From Nocardia asiatica NBRC 100129 (lineage in GTDB: Bacteria; Actinomycetota; Actinomycetes; Mycobacteriales; Mycobacteriaceae): a DNA stretch of 52,705 nucleotides. Below, piece by piece: positions 8,444 through 16,868 of the stretch. The position numbers were made by a program, and so were the translations under genes. The notes beneath the pieces were generated by a model. That model did no database searches, was not told the DNA's origin, and saw nothing but the letters and a program-made list of their open reading frames with translations. Within the stretch, counting starts at the first letter, position 1; each line of letters starts with the position of its first letter. The DNA lies in the NCBI RefSeq assembly GCF_000308415.1, contig NZ_BAFS01000167.1, forward strand, positions 1-52,705, in the 5' to 3' direction.

Positions 8444-9514
8444 TCACAGATCCAGTTCGAGTTCACCGCCACGCGCCCGGGAGACGCAGGTCAGCAAGGC
8501 TTCCGCACGCTCGGAATCCAGCAGCGTCCGGTCCCGGTGGTCCACCGCGCCCGCGAGCACCCGCGTCTTGCAGGTGCCGCAGAATCCCTGCTGACAGGAG
8601 TAGGCCACGCCGGGCAGCACCCGCCGGATCGCGCTGAGCGCGGACTCGTCGGCAGCGACCTCGACGTCGAAACCACTGCGGTGCAGCCGGATCCGGAACG
8701 GCTCGCCGTCGCGCACGGGCAGCGGGGAGAACCGCTCGGTGTGCAGCGAGGCCGTCGGGTCGTGCAGGGCGAGCACCGCACGCGCGGCCTCGGCCAGCGG
8801 CGGCGGCCCGCAGACGTACACCGCCGCGCCGGGCGGCGTCTGCTCGAAGATCATCCGCGCGTCGGGTGCGCCGAACTCGTCGTCGGGGCGCACCACGACG
8901 TCGCCGCCGGTGTAGCGGGCCAAGTCGTACAGGAACGGCATGCGCGATCTGGCCCGGCCCAGATACATCAGCCGCCAGGGCACTCCGGCACGCTCGGCCG
9001 CGGCGACCATCGGCAGGATCGGGGTGATCCCGATGCCGCCCGCGACGAACAGATAGCACGGCGCCGCGACGAAGGGGAACGCGTTGCGCGGACCGCGTAC
9101 GCACAGCCGGTCACCTACCCGCAGGTCCCGATGGATCTCCGCCGATCCGCCTTCGCCGTCGGGGATGAGGCGCACCGCGATGCGATAGAAGCCGCGATCG
9201 GCGGGATCGTTGGTCAGCGAATACTGTCGCTGGCGACCGGACGGCAACAAGACGTCCAGATGCGCGCCCGGCGTCCACGCGGGCAGCGGACCACCCTCCG
9301 GATGGCGCAGCCACAAGCTGACCACGCCGTCGGCCTCGTGCCCGATCCGGTCGATCACCACCTCGAAGTCGTAACCGCTGTGCCGCACCGGCCGGGGCGG
9401 CGAAAGCAGCCGCGCGGCAGAGCCCTCGGTGAACAGCCGCTTGTAGGCGTCGGCCGCCGAGCCGATCAACCGCAGCGCGGGGCCGGGCTGGAACCGTTCC
9501 CCGACGGCGGTCAC
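8444..9514 (-). CDS. FAD/2Fe-2S oxidoreductase (phthalate-dioxygenase-reductase type)
   Basis: 356 residues in three modules: FAD-binding barrel with RQYSLTNDP (95-103), NAD(P)-binding domain with AGGIGITPILPM (158-169) and YVCGPPP, and a C-terminal plant-type ferredoxin with C307, C312, C315 and C343 (C-x4-C-x2-C-x27-C). Such proteins pass electrons from NAD(P)H through FAD and 2Fe-2S to an oxygenase. The likely partner is the diiron-like protein immediately upstream, whose stop overlaps this GTG start (GTGA). The gap to the flavin monooxygenase is 38 bases. Confidence 0.87.
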   Translation of the reverse strand: MTAVGERFQPGPALRLIGSAADAYKRLFTEGSAARLLSPPRPVRHSGYDFEVVIDRIGHEADGVVSLWLRHPEGGPLPAWTPGAHLDVLLPSGRQRQYSLTNDPADRGFYRIAVRLIPDGEGGSAEIHRDLRVGDRLCVRGPRNAFPFVAAPCYLFVAGGIGITPILPMVAAAERAGVPWRLMYLGRARSRMPFLYDLARYTGGDVVVRPDDEFGAPDARMIFEQTPPGAAVYVCGPPPLAEAARAVLALHDPTASLHTERFSPLPVRDGEPFRIRLHRSGFDVEVAADESALSAIRRVLPGVAYSCQQGFCGTCKTRVLAGAVDHRDRTLLDSERAEALLTCVSRARGGELELDL

Positions 9515-10386
9515 GCGCCCGCCGCCCTCGCCGCGGGCGACTGCGCGAGGTAGCGCAGCGCGTTGTCCATCGGGCCGAGCTGCGACGGGTGGAAACCCGG
9601 CCGCAGATAGCGCGGGATCTCGGTGAAGAACGTGGTGAAGCTCGGCACCACACCCCGCACCGAGGCGCTGGCCAACTGGAGCGGCCAGAACCGTCCTTTG
9701 TGCTTCGACGGGTCCTTTTGGAACAGATAACCGCTGGAGACGACGAACAGGACCAGCAAGCCCGCACTCGCGAGGAACGCCTGCCGCGCCTTGCGGGAGT
9801 ATCCGCCGTCGATATGCATGTACGCGTCGTAGACGACGCTGCGGTGCTCGACCTCCTCGGCGCCGTGCCAGCGGATCAGGTCGAGCATCGCCGGGTGCAT
9901 GCCCTTGGCTTCGAGCTTGTCGTTGGTCAGCAGCCATTCGCCGATCACCGCGGTGTAGTGCTCCATGCCCGCGAACAGCGCCAGCCGCTCGCACAGCCAC
10001 TCCCGCTTGGCCCGCCCGCTCAGGCCGTGGTCGCCGAGCACCCGGTCGACCAGCCAGCTCACCCGGTCGACCATCGGGCCGACTTCGAGGCCGAGCCGTT
10101 CCAGCTGCTCACGTGCCTTCTCGTGGGAACTGGCGTGCATGGATTCCTGGCCGATGAAGCCGCGGACCTCCTCGCGTAACCGCTCGTCCTCGATCAGCGG
10201 CAACGCCTCGGCCAGCGCCTGCGCCATCGCGCGCTCGCCTTCGGGGAGCACCAGGTGCATGACGTTGATGATGTGGGTGGCCATCGCCTCGCCGGGGATG
10301 TAGTGCAGCGGCACCGTGGCGAAGTCGAACTCCACGGCTCGCGCGTTGATGGCGTGAGTCTGGTCGGCATATACGGCAGAGCCCAT
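9511..10386 (-). CDS. PF10118-type ferritin-like predicted metal-dependent hydrolase
   Basis: A 291-residue helical protein with carboxylate/histidine motifs expected of a dimetal site: E81-S-M-H84 with H88, E142-H143, and HGAEEVEH (174-181). A hydrophobic segment near 204-220 suggests membrane association. The family is named a predicted metal-dependent hydrolase, but the fold and the adjacent reductase suggest to me a diiron oxygenase or desaturase-like enzyme. It is first in the operon and divergent from tetR, with a palindromic operator between them. Confidence 0.75.
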   Translation of the reverse strand: MGSAVYADQTHAINARAVEFDFATVPLHYIPGEAMATHIINVMHLVLPEGERAMAQALAEALPLIEDERLREEVRGFIGQESMHASSHEKAREQLERLGLEVGPMVDRVSWLVDRVLGDHGLSGRAKREWLCERLALFAGMEHYTAVIGEWLLTNDKLEAKGMHPAMLDLIRWHGAEEVEHRSVVYDAYMHIDGGYSRKARQAFLASAGLLVLFVVSSGYLFQKDPSKHKGRFWPLQLASASVRGVVPSFTTFFTEIPRYLRPGFHPSQLGPMDNALRYLAQSPAARAAGA

Positions 10387-10429
10387 CTCGCACCCCTCGT
10401 CGTCGATCGGTGTCTTCGCAATGTATTAC

Positions 10430-10463
10430 TGACATCAGATGCTGTCAACATCACATGATGTCA
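10430..10463. promoter_or_regulatory. Candidate TetR operator upstream of the monooxygenase operon
   Basis: TGACATCA (10430-10437) and TGATGTCA (10456-10463) are a perfect 8-bp inverted pair. An internal TGTCA at 10443-10447 pairs imperfectly with the left arm (TGACA-n8-TGTCA), giving three half-sites. It lies in the 104-bp gap between divergent genes. Confidence 0.6.
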
Positions 10464-10490
10464 AATCGGTCGCTATGAGAGGATGACGCC

Positions 10491-11153
10491 ATGGACCAAG
10501 CCGACGGAGCGATCCCGGGCATGCGCCGCTGGCGCGGGCAATCCCCCGCCGATCGCGTCGCCGCGCGCCGGGAACAGCTGATCGAGGCGTGCACCGAGCT
10601 GATGGCGACCATAGGCGCCGCCGAGACGTCCATGCGGGGAGTCTGCCGCCAGGCCGGGCTGACCGAACGCTACTTCTACGAGAGCTTCCAGAATCTGGAC
10701 ACGCTGCTGACGACGGTGCTGGACAGCGTAGTGCTCGGCGCGCGCGACCGCCTGCTCGACGAGTTGCCCAACGCGCCCATCGAACGTGACGCGATGTTCC
10801 GCCACATGGTGGCCGTCTTCACCGACTATTTACTGGAGGACCGCCGCCGCGGGCGGATCATGTTCATCGAATCCCAGGCCACTCCGGTGCTGATGCCGCG
10901 CGCCAACGAGCTCATCGGCTTGTTCACCGCGCCGATCGCGCTGACCATCAGCGCGGGCGACTACACCCAGCCCGTCCCCGACGAACACGACTACGCGCTC
11001 AACGCCAGCGCCATCTTCGGCGCGCTGGCCTATCTCTATCGCCCCTGGCTGGACGGTGAGATCCCGGTTTCGCGGGAGCGTTTCGACGCGCACGCCGCCG
11101 ACGTCATCGAGCGGATCGCCACGGCGCGCTCGTCGCTGAGCACCGAGGCCTAG
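10491..11153 (+). CDS. TetR-family transcriptional regulator
   Basis: 220 residues with a TetR helix-turn-helix (MRGVCRQAGLTERYFYESF, about residues 45-63) and a helical ligand domain. ATG 10491 is preceded by AGAGGA at about 10477-10482. It is divergent from the diiron/reductase/monooxygenase/SDR operon and is likely its repressor through the 10430-10463 repeats. Its TAG stop overlaps the opposing stop codon of the EthA-like gene within one CTAG, so the two genes share four bases tail to tail. Confidence 0.85.
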   Translation: MDQADGAIPGMRRWRGQSPADRVAARREQLIEACTELMATIGAAETSMRGVCRQAGLTERYFYESFQNLDTLLTTVLDSVVLGARDRLLDELPNAPIERDAMFRHMVAVFTDYLLEDRRRGRIMFIESQATPVLMPRANELIGLFTAPIALTISAGDYTQPVPDEHDYALNASAIFGALAYLYRPWLDGEIPVSRERFDAHAADVIERIATARSSLSTEA

Positions 11154-12634
11154 CCGCGGGCGCCCGGCGCCTGCGCCCGCTCGAACCGCATGGCCCGGTC
11201 CGCGATCCGGCCGTAACGCAGCGTGACCAGATCGCGCAGATAGTTCATGCGCAGACGCCACGGCGCCCGATCGCCCTGCACCGGAAACAGGTTCGCCGCG
11301 CGCCGCACGTACCCGGGAGTGAAGCCACCGAACAGCGACTCGGCGCGGACCGACGGGTCGCGAACCGGCACGCACCGCACGTATCCGTGTTCGTCCATGT
11401 ATCCCAGCAGCCGCACGACGTACTCCGCGACCAGGTCCGCCTTCAGCGTCCATGAGGCGTTCGGATAGCCGACGACGAAGGCGAAATTCGGCACGTCCGA
11501 CAGCATCATCGCCTTGTACGCCATACGCTGCGCGGGCGTCACCGGCGAGCCGTCCACGACGAGTTCGACGCCGCCGAAGGCCTGCAGTTGCAAACCCGTC
11601 GCGGTGACGACGATGTCGGCGTCCAGGCTCGCGCCGGAAGCCAACCGCAGACCGCGCTCGGTGAAGGTCTCGATCCGATCGGTGACCACCTCCAGCAGGC
11701 CGTGGCGGATGGCGCGGAAGAAGTCGCCGTCGGGTGCTAGGCACAACCGCTGATCCCACGGGTCGTACCGGGGCGTGAAATGGGTGTCGATGTCGTAGCC
11801 CGGGGGCAGCCAGCGCTGTTGCCAGCCGCGGATACGCTTGCGGGTGCCCGCGGGATCGCGCCTGCTGAGCTGGTACAGCGCGGTGGAGATGGCGATGTTC
11901 TCGGCACGGGCGAGCGCGTAGGCGGCACGCGGGGGCAGGAAACGGCGCGCGGTGAGCGCCAAGCGGTCGCGGGCGGGCGCGGAGACGATGTAGCTCGGAC
12001 TGCGCTGCAGCATGGTCACCCGCGCGCCGGAGGCGGTGAGTGCGGGGGCGAGCGTGACGGCGGTGGCGCCACTGCCGATCACGACCACCCGCTTGCCGGC
12101 GAAGTCGAGCCCATCCGGCCAGAACTGCGGGTGCACGATGGGGCCGGCGAACCGCTCGGAGCCGGCGAAGCCGGGCGAGTGTCCCGTGTCGTAGCGGTAG
12201 TACCCGGCACAGGAGAACAGGAATCCCGCTGTGAACGTGACAGTTTCGCCGGTATCGCCGCGTTCCGCACGCACCGACCAGAGGTTGTCGGCGCTCGACC
12301 ATTCGGCGCTCACCACGCGATGACGGAAGCGGATTCGGCGTTCGACGCCGTATTCGGCCGCGGTCTCGCGCAGGTAGGCGAGGATGTCACCGCCCCGGGC
12401 GATCGACTCCTCGCCCAGCCACGGCTTGAATCGGTAGCCGAGGGTGTACATGTCGGAGTCGGAGCGGATGCCGGGGTAGCGGAACAGGTCCCACGTCCCT
12501 CCCAGGTCCGCTCGGCTCTCCAGGAGCAGGTAGGTCCTCTGGGGAAACGCGCGGCGCAGATGACAGGCCGCGCCGATGCCGGAGAGACCGGCGCCCACGA
12601 TGAGGACGTCGACATGCTCCACTCCGGTCGCCAT
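11150..12634 (-). CDS. EthA-like Baeyer-Villiger monooxygenase
   Basis: 494 residues, near the 489 of mycobacterial EthA and recognisably similar along its length: LLESRADLGGTWDLFRYPG, SDSDMYTLGYRF, the fingerprint F162-x-G164-x3-H168-x3-W172-P, VIGSGATAVT, then LQRSPSYIV, NPWDQR-like DPWDQRLCL, and SWTLKADL. EthA homologues oxidise ketones and activate thioamide drugs such as ethionamide. ATG 12634 is chosen over an upstream in-frame codon because GGAAGAGG precedes it. In M. tuberculosis ethA sits beside its TetR repressor ethR; here a tetR gene is the tail-to-tail neighbour. Confidence 0.87.
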   Translation of the reverse strand: MATGVEHVDVLIVGAGLSGIGAACHLRRAFPQRTYLLLESRADLGGTWDLFRYPGIRSDSDMYTLGYRFKPWLGEESIARGGDILAYLRETAAEYGVERRIRFRHRVVSAEWSSADNLWSVRAERGDTGETVTFTAGFLFSCAGYYRYDTGHSPGFAGSERFAGPIVHPQFWPDGLDFAGKRVVVIGSGATAVTLAPALTASGARVTMLQRSPSYIVSAPARDRLALTARRFLPPRAAYALARAENIAISTALYQLSRRDPAGTRKRIRGWQQRWLPPGYDIDTHFTPRYDPWDQRLCLAPDGDFFRAIRHGLLEVVTDRIETFTERGLRLASGASLDADIVVTATGLQLQAFGGVELVVDGSPVTPAQRMAYKAMMLSDVPNFAFVVGYPNASWTLKADLVAEYVVRLLGYMDEHGYVRCVPVRDPSVRAESLFGGFTPGYVRRAANLFPVQGDRAPWRLRMNYLRDLVTLRYGRIADRAMRFERAQAPGARG

Positions 12635-13216
12635 AACCTCTTCCTTCGATCGCCCGCGCACGTCCGGGCGCACCGCGGCGACGCGCCCGCCCTGAGCCTA
12701 TCGGGCCAGGTGGAGGGTTGGAGACACACACCGGGCACAACTCGGCCGAGGTCGGTGATCCCCTGCGCCGCAACGATGTTCGGCCCGCGCGCGAGGGAAA
12801 CACAGGTCGCGATACCGACCGGTCACGAGGTCCGCGATTCGCAGTGAACTCACTCACATCCACCGAGGGAGCCGCCCTGGCGGCCACTCACGAATTGCCG
12901 CCATTCGGCAATAGCCGATAGGTTGCCATTCCCGGAGCGTCGCAATCGCCCCCACCGGGCACCACATCGCATCCGGAACCCGAAAAGCAACGACAACCCG
13001 AAACGGGGGGTCACATCGCAATACTGCGAACGCCATAGCCAGCCGATCACCGGTTGGTGATACCTCACGAAACAGATACTTCGCCGAGTGATTTCCGTCT
13101 CAGACGCCGCGCTCGCAAGGGATATAGCCATTTGTTGTTACTGTCGGGTAGTGTTCACCGCACCGACGATCAGAGTCGATCCGGAACCGTATATCTCGAC
13201 GATTTCAGGAGCGCTC
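12635..13216. other. 582-bp intergenic region before the beta-lactone locus
   Basis: No convincing gene is seen. The GC content falls in the second half (about 12.9-13.2 kb). ATCACC (13046-13051) and GGTGAT (13056-13061) form a 16-bp palindrome that could be an operator for the nlt-like operon. A good ribosome site, AGGAG at 13207-13211, precedes the GTG at 13217. I could not pick a promoter with confidence. Confidence 0.5.
13046..13061. promoter_or_regulatory. Palindrome upstream of nlt-like operon
   Basis: ATCACC-GGTT-GGTGAT, with perfect 6-bp arms, lies about 155 bp before the ketosynthase start. It may be an operator; no regulator is encoded next to it. Confidence 0.35.
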
Positions 13217-14269
13217 GTGTCTCCCCATTCTCGCTTCGAATCCATCGGCGCCTATCTGCCCTCGAATATCCTCACCACCGAGGAGCTGCTGTCCCGGCTC
13301 AAAGAACCGCCTTCGTTCGATCTGGAGAAAATCACCGGCGTCCGCGAGCGCCGGGTACGCGACACCCGGCCGGAAAGCCACGAGGACTCGTTCACACTGG
13401 CGATGAAGGCCGTCGAAGACTGTCTTTCCAGGTCACAGTATGCACCGGAAGATATCGACGTCGTCATCTCCGCCTCGATCACGAGGAGCAAACAGGCGAC
13501 CAGGGTATACATGGAGCCGTCGTTCGCCGGTTCGATAAGCCGTCTTATCGGTGCTAAGAACGCAATCACGTTCGATATCGCGAACGCCTGCGCCGGAATG
13601 CTCACCGGAACCTACATCCTCGATCGCATGATTCGATCCGGGGCCGTTCGCAACGGGCTCGTCGTCAGCGGCGAGGCAATTACTCCGATCGCCGAAACCG
13701 CAGTGGCCGAGATTTCCCAGAAATACGATCCGCAATTCGCCTCGCTGTCCGTCGGCGACTCCGGCTGCGCGATCGTCCTGGACCAGGCCGTCGACGAAAA
13801 CGACATGATCCACTACATCGAGATGATGACCGCCGCGGAATACGCGCAACTGTGCCTGGGCATGCCGAGCAGTAAAACGCAGGGCATCGCGATGTACACC
13901 GACAACCGCAAGATGCACAACGAGGACCGATTCCTGCTCGGCACCAATACCCAGCGGAAATTCCTCGAGGCGCAGGGCAAGACCTTCGCCGACGAGGCGT
14001 TCGACTACGTCATCCACCATCAGTTCGGCGCCGCGGCCATACCGTGGATGAACGCCATCGCCGAGCGGGAGTTCGGCAGCCCGATGCCGCCGGACCTGCG
14101 CGTCATCGAGAAGTACGGAAACACCTCCACCACTTCGCATTTCATCGTGCTGCACGATCAGCTCAGCGAGCAGAACATCCCCGCCGGATCGAAGTTGCTG
14201 CTGGTGCCCGCGGCCTCCGGCATCGTCACCGGATTCCTGTCCACCACCATCTCGTCGCTGAAGGTCTGA
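13217..14269 (+). CDS. nltA: OleA/NltA-like thiolase-fold ketosynthase, catalytic subunit
   Basis: 350 residues, KAS III/OleA superfamily. The triad is intact: Cys125 in NACAGM, His268 in HHQFGA, Asn302 in GNTST. OleA enzymes condense two acyl-CoAs head to head into a 2-alkyl-3-ketoacid. The GTG start at 13217 is fixed by AGGAG five bases upstream; the open frame extends 43 codons further 5' without homology. The next gene is a second family member without the triad. That pairing matches the heterodimers described for lipstatin (LstA/LstB) and nocardiolactone (NltA/NltB). Codon use is slightly less GC-biased than downstream genes. Confidence 0.78.
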   Translation: MSPHSRFESIGAYLPSNILTTEELLSRLKEPPSFDLEKITGVRERRVRDTRPESHEDSFTLAMKAVEDCLSRSQYAPEDIDVVISASITRSKQATRVYMEPSFAGSISRLIGAKNAITFDIANACAGMLTGTYILDRMIRSGAVRNGLVVSGEAITPIAETAVAEISQKYDPQFASLSVGDSGCAIVLDQAVDENDMIHYIEMMTAAEYAQLCLGMPSSKTQGIAMYTDNRKMHNEDRFLLGTNTQRKFLEAQGKTFADEAFDYVIHHQFGAAAIPWMNAIAEREFGSPMPPDLRVIEKYGNTSTTSHFIVLHDQLSEQNIPAGSKLLLVPAASGIVTGFLSTTISSLKV

Positions 14270-14277
14270 GGTCGGTC

Positions 14278-15192
14278 ATGAGCGTACGTATCAAGTCCAC
14301 CGGCGTCAGCCGGGGCGGCGACACCAACAGCATCGTGGAGCACACCGCTCGCGCGGCCAAGCGCAGTCTCGAACGAGCCTCCGTCCGGCCCGACCAGGTG
14401 GGCCTGCTGATCAACGCGGGCATCTTCCGCGATTCGAACACCGTCGAACCGGCCGTGTCGGCGCTGGTGCAGAAAGCGGCGGGCATCGGGCTCGAATACG
14501 CCAAGGACGACCCGCGGACCTTCTCGTTCGACCTGATGAACGGTGCGGTCAGCGTGCTCAACGCGATTCAGGTCGCCACCTCGGTGCTGGAGACCGGCAG
14601 CGCCGAGCATGTGCTCGTGGTCTCCGGCGACACCCACCCCTCGTTGCTGCGTTCCGTGGGCGACGCCGAGTTCCCGTACGCCACCTGCGGCGCGGCGCTG
14701 CTGCTGGAGCACACCGACGAGCCGACCGGCTTCGGCCGGGTGTACACCGCCGCGGGCGAGGGCACACCCGCCGTGGAGGCCTACGTCGACGTCGCCACGA
14801 TGGGCAACACCGGCCGCGGCGCCATGACGGTGGAGCGTGAGCCCGGCTTCGAGAACCGCCTGCTGGAGGTCGCCGTGGACGCCGCGCGGCAGGCGCTGGC
14901 CGACTCCGAACACGCCTCGCTCGACGAGATCGCCCTGATCGCCTCGACGCCGAGTCCGGAGTTCCCGAAGCGGCTGGCCGATGCCCTCGGCATCGACCGG
15001 CGATCGGTCCGCGTCCCGGATCTGCGCGATGGCGACCCGCACACCGCGGCGCTCACCGCGGCCTACGACCTGGCCGTGGCGGACGACGCGTTCGCCGAGC
15101 ACCGCCGGGTGCTGTTCGTCGCGGCGGGCGCCGGGCCCGCGGCGGCGGCGGTGCTCTACCGGTTGCCCGTCTTCGCCGGGGCGCCTGCGTGA
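14278..15192 (+). CDS. nltB: OleA/NltB-like non-catalytic ketosynthase partner
   Basis: 304 residues with the thiolase fold (SFDLMNGAVSVLNA, VVSGDTHPS, LFVAAGAGPAAAAVL). The nucleophile Cys is Val91, the HQ-type histidine box reads STPSPEF, and the Asn box reads DGDPHTA, so all three catalytic residues are missing. Glu57 in NTVEPAVSA is kept; in OleA a Glu from the partner subunit acts as base across the dimer. I infer an obligate heterodimer in which this subunit lends Glu57 to the Cys125 site. It lies eight bases after the catalytic gene, and its stop overlaps the next start. Confidence 0.75.
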   Translation: MSVRIKSTGVSRGGDTNSIVEHTARAAKRSLERASVRPDQVGLLINAGIFRDSNTVEPAVSALVQKAAGIGLEYAKDDPRTFSFDLMNGAVSVLNAIQVATSVLETGSAEHVLVVSGDTHPSLLRSVGDAEFPYATCGAALLLEHTDEPTGFGRVYTAAGEGTPAVEAYVDVATMGNTGRGAMTVEREPGFENRLLEVAVDAARQALADSEHASLDEIALIASTPSPEFPKRLADALGIDRRSVRVPDLRDGDPHTAALTAAYDLAVADDAFAEHRRVLFVAAGAGPAAAAVLYRLPVFAGAPA

Positions 15193-16868
15193 CGACGGGA
15201 ACCTACTGGCAGGCCATCGATCGGTTTCGTGCGGTCGTCCGCACCGACCCCAACCGGGTGGCCGTGCGCTACGCGGACGGGGTCGGCCCCGATGGCCTGC
15301 CGGCCTACCGGCACCTGACCTACCGCGAGCTGGATGCGTGGTCGGACACGATCGCCCAGCGGCTCGCCGCGTCGGGTGTCGGCACCGGGACGCGGACCAT
15401 CGTGCTGGTGCTGCCGAGCCCGGAACTGTACGCGATCATGTTCGGATTGCTGAAGCTCGGCGCGGTGGCCGTGGTCATCGACCCCGGCATGGGCGTGCGA
15501 AAGATGCTGCGCTGCCTGCGTGCCGTGGACGCCGAGGCGTTCGTCGGCATTCCGCAGGCGCACGCGCTGCGCGTGCTGTTCCGGCGCGGCTTCCGCGGCG
15601 TGCGCACGACGGTCACGGTCGGCAGACGCTGGTTCTGGCGCGGCGAGTCGCTGCGGGCATGGGGGCGCGTGCCCACCGGCACGGTCACCCCCGGCCGCCC
15701 CTCCACCGAGGACGACCTGCTGTTCATCGCGTTCACCACCGGCAGTACCGGGCCGGCCAAAGCCGTGCGGATGACGCACGGCAACCTGGCCGCGATGGTG
15801 GAGCAGGTGCACATGGCCCGCGACGAAGTGGCTCCGGAGGTCTCGCTGATCACCCTTCCGCTGGTCGGCGTGCTGGATCTGCTGCTCGGGTCGCGATGCG
15901 TGCTGCCGCCGCTGATCCCGAGCAAGGTCGGGGCGACCGATCCCGCGCACGTGGTGGACGCGATCCAGCGGTTCGGGGTGCGAACCATGTTCGCCTCCCC
16001 TGCCGTGCTGATCCCGCTGCTCGACCATCTGCGCCGCCGACCGGCCGAGCTGACCTCGCTGGACAGCGTCTATTCCGGCGGCGCGCCGGTGCCGGACTGG
16101 TGCATCGCCGGACTGCGGGACGTGCTCGGCGACGACGCGAAGGTCGTCGCCGGGTACGGGTCCACCGAGGCGCTGCCGATGTCCACCATCGAGTCCAGGG
16201 AGCTGCTGGACGGCTTGGTCGAGCGCGCGCACCGGGGGGCGGGAACCTGTGTCGGCCGGCCCTCGTACCAGGTGCGGGCACGGATCGTCGCCATCACCGA
16301 CGACCCGATACCGACGTGGGCGCGGGCCGAGGAACTCGCGGGCGATCTGGAGCGCACGCGCGGGATCGGTGAACTCGTGGTCGCCGGGCCGAACGTCAGC
16401 ACCGGGTACTACTGGCCGGAGCGAGCGAACACGCTGGGCAAGATCATCGACGGTGACCGGATCTGGCACCGCACCGGCGATCTCGCGTGGATCGACGACC
16501 AGGATCGGATCTGGTTCTGCGGACGCAAGAGTCAGCGCGTGGTCACCGCGCACGGACCGATGTTCACCGTGCAGGTGGAACAGGTCTTCAACACCGTCGC
16601 CGGGGTGGCCAGGACGGCGCTGGTCGGGATCGGGGCGCGCGGAGCGCAACGACCGGTGCTCTGCGTCGAGCTGGAACCCGGCGCGACCCCGGAGGGCGTC
16701 GAGACCGCACTGCGCGACCGCGGCGCGCGGTTCGACCTCACCAGGACGATCGCCGACTTCCTGGTGCACCCGTCGTTCCCGGTGGACATCCGGCACAACG
16801 CCAAGATCGGGCGCGAGCAGCTGGCCGCGTGGGCGGCCACCCGGCTCGGAACGGACAACCGACGATGA
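15189..16868 (+). CDS. nltC: OleC/NltC-like beta-lactone synthetase (ANL superfamily)
   Basis: A 559-residue adenylate-forming enzyme. The P-loop is FTTGSTGPAK (182-191), the A5 box YGSTEALP (323-330), HRTGDLAWID follows, and the C-terminal catalytic Lys is 539 in IRHNAKI. The STGPAK, STEALP and FPVDIRHNAKI forms are those of OleC rather than ordinary acyl-CoA ligases. OleC-type enzymes adenylate a 2-alkyl-3-hydroxy acid and close the beta-lactone ring. The GTG start overlaps the upstream TGA (GTGA). No OleB-type lactone decarboxylase is nearby, so the lactone should be the product rather than an olefin. Confidence 0.8.
   Translation: MTTGTYWQAIDRFRAVVRTDPNRVAVRYADGVGPDGLPAYRHLTYRELDAWSDTIAQRLAASGVGTGTRTIVLVLPSPELYAIMFGLLKLGAVAVVIDPGMGVRKMLRCLRAVDAEAFVGIPQAHALRVLFRRGFRGVRTTVTVGRRWFWRGESLRAWGRVPTGTVTPGRPSTEDDLLFIAFTTGSTGPAKAVRMTHGNLAAMVEQVHMARDEVAPEVSLITLPLVGVLDLLLGSRCVLPPLIPSKVGATDPAHVVDAIQRFGVRTMFASPAVLIPLLDHLRRRPAELTSLDSVYSGGAPVPDWCIAGLRDVLGDDAKVVAGYGSTEALPMSTIESRELLDGLVERAHRGAGTCVGRPSYQVRARIVAITDDPIPTWARAEELAGDLERTRGIGELVVAGPNVSTGYYWPERANTLGKIIDGDRIWHRTGDLAWIDDQDRIWFCGRKSQRVVTAHGPMFTVQVEQVFNTVAGVARTALVGIGARGAQRPVLCVELEPGATPEGVETALRDRGARFDLTRTIADFLVHPSFPVDIRHNAKIGREQLAAWAATRLGTDNRR

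Noticed and set aside
8444..10000. A longer reductase start giving 518 residues
   Set aside because: The extra N-terminus is Arg/Gly-rich shadow of the PF10118 gene; GTG 9514 overlaps that gene's stop and begins the recognised domain.
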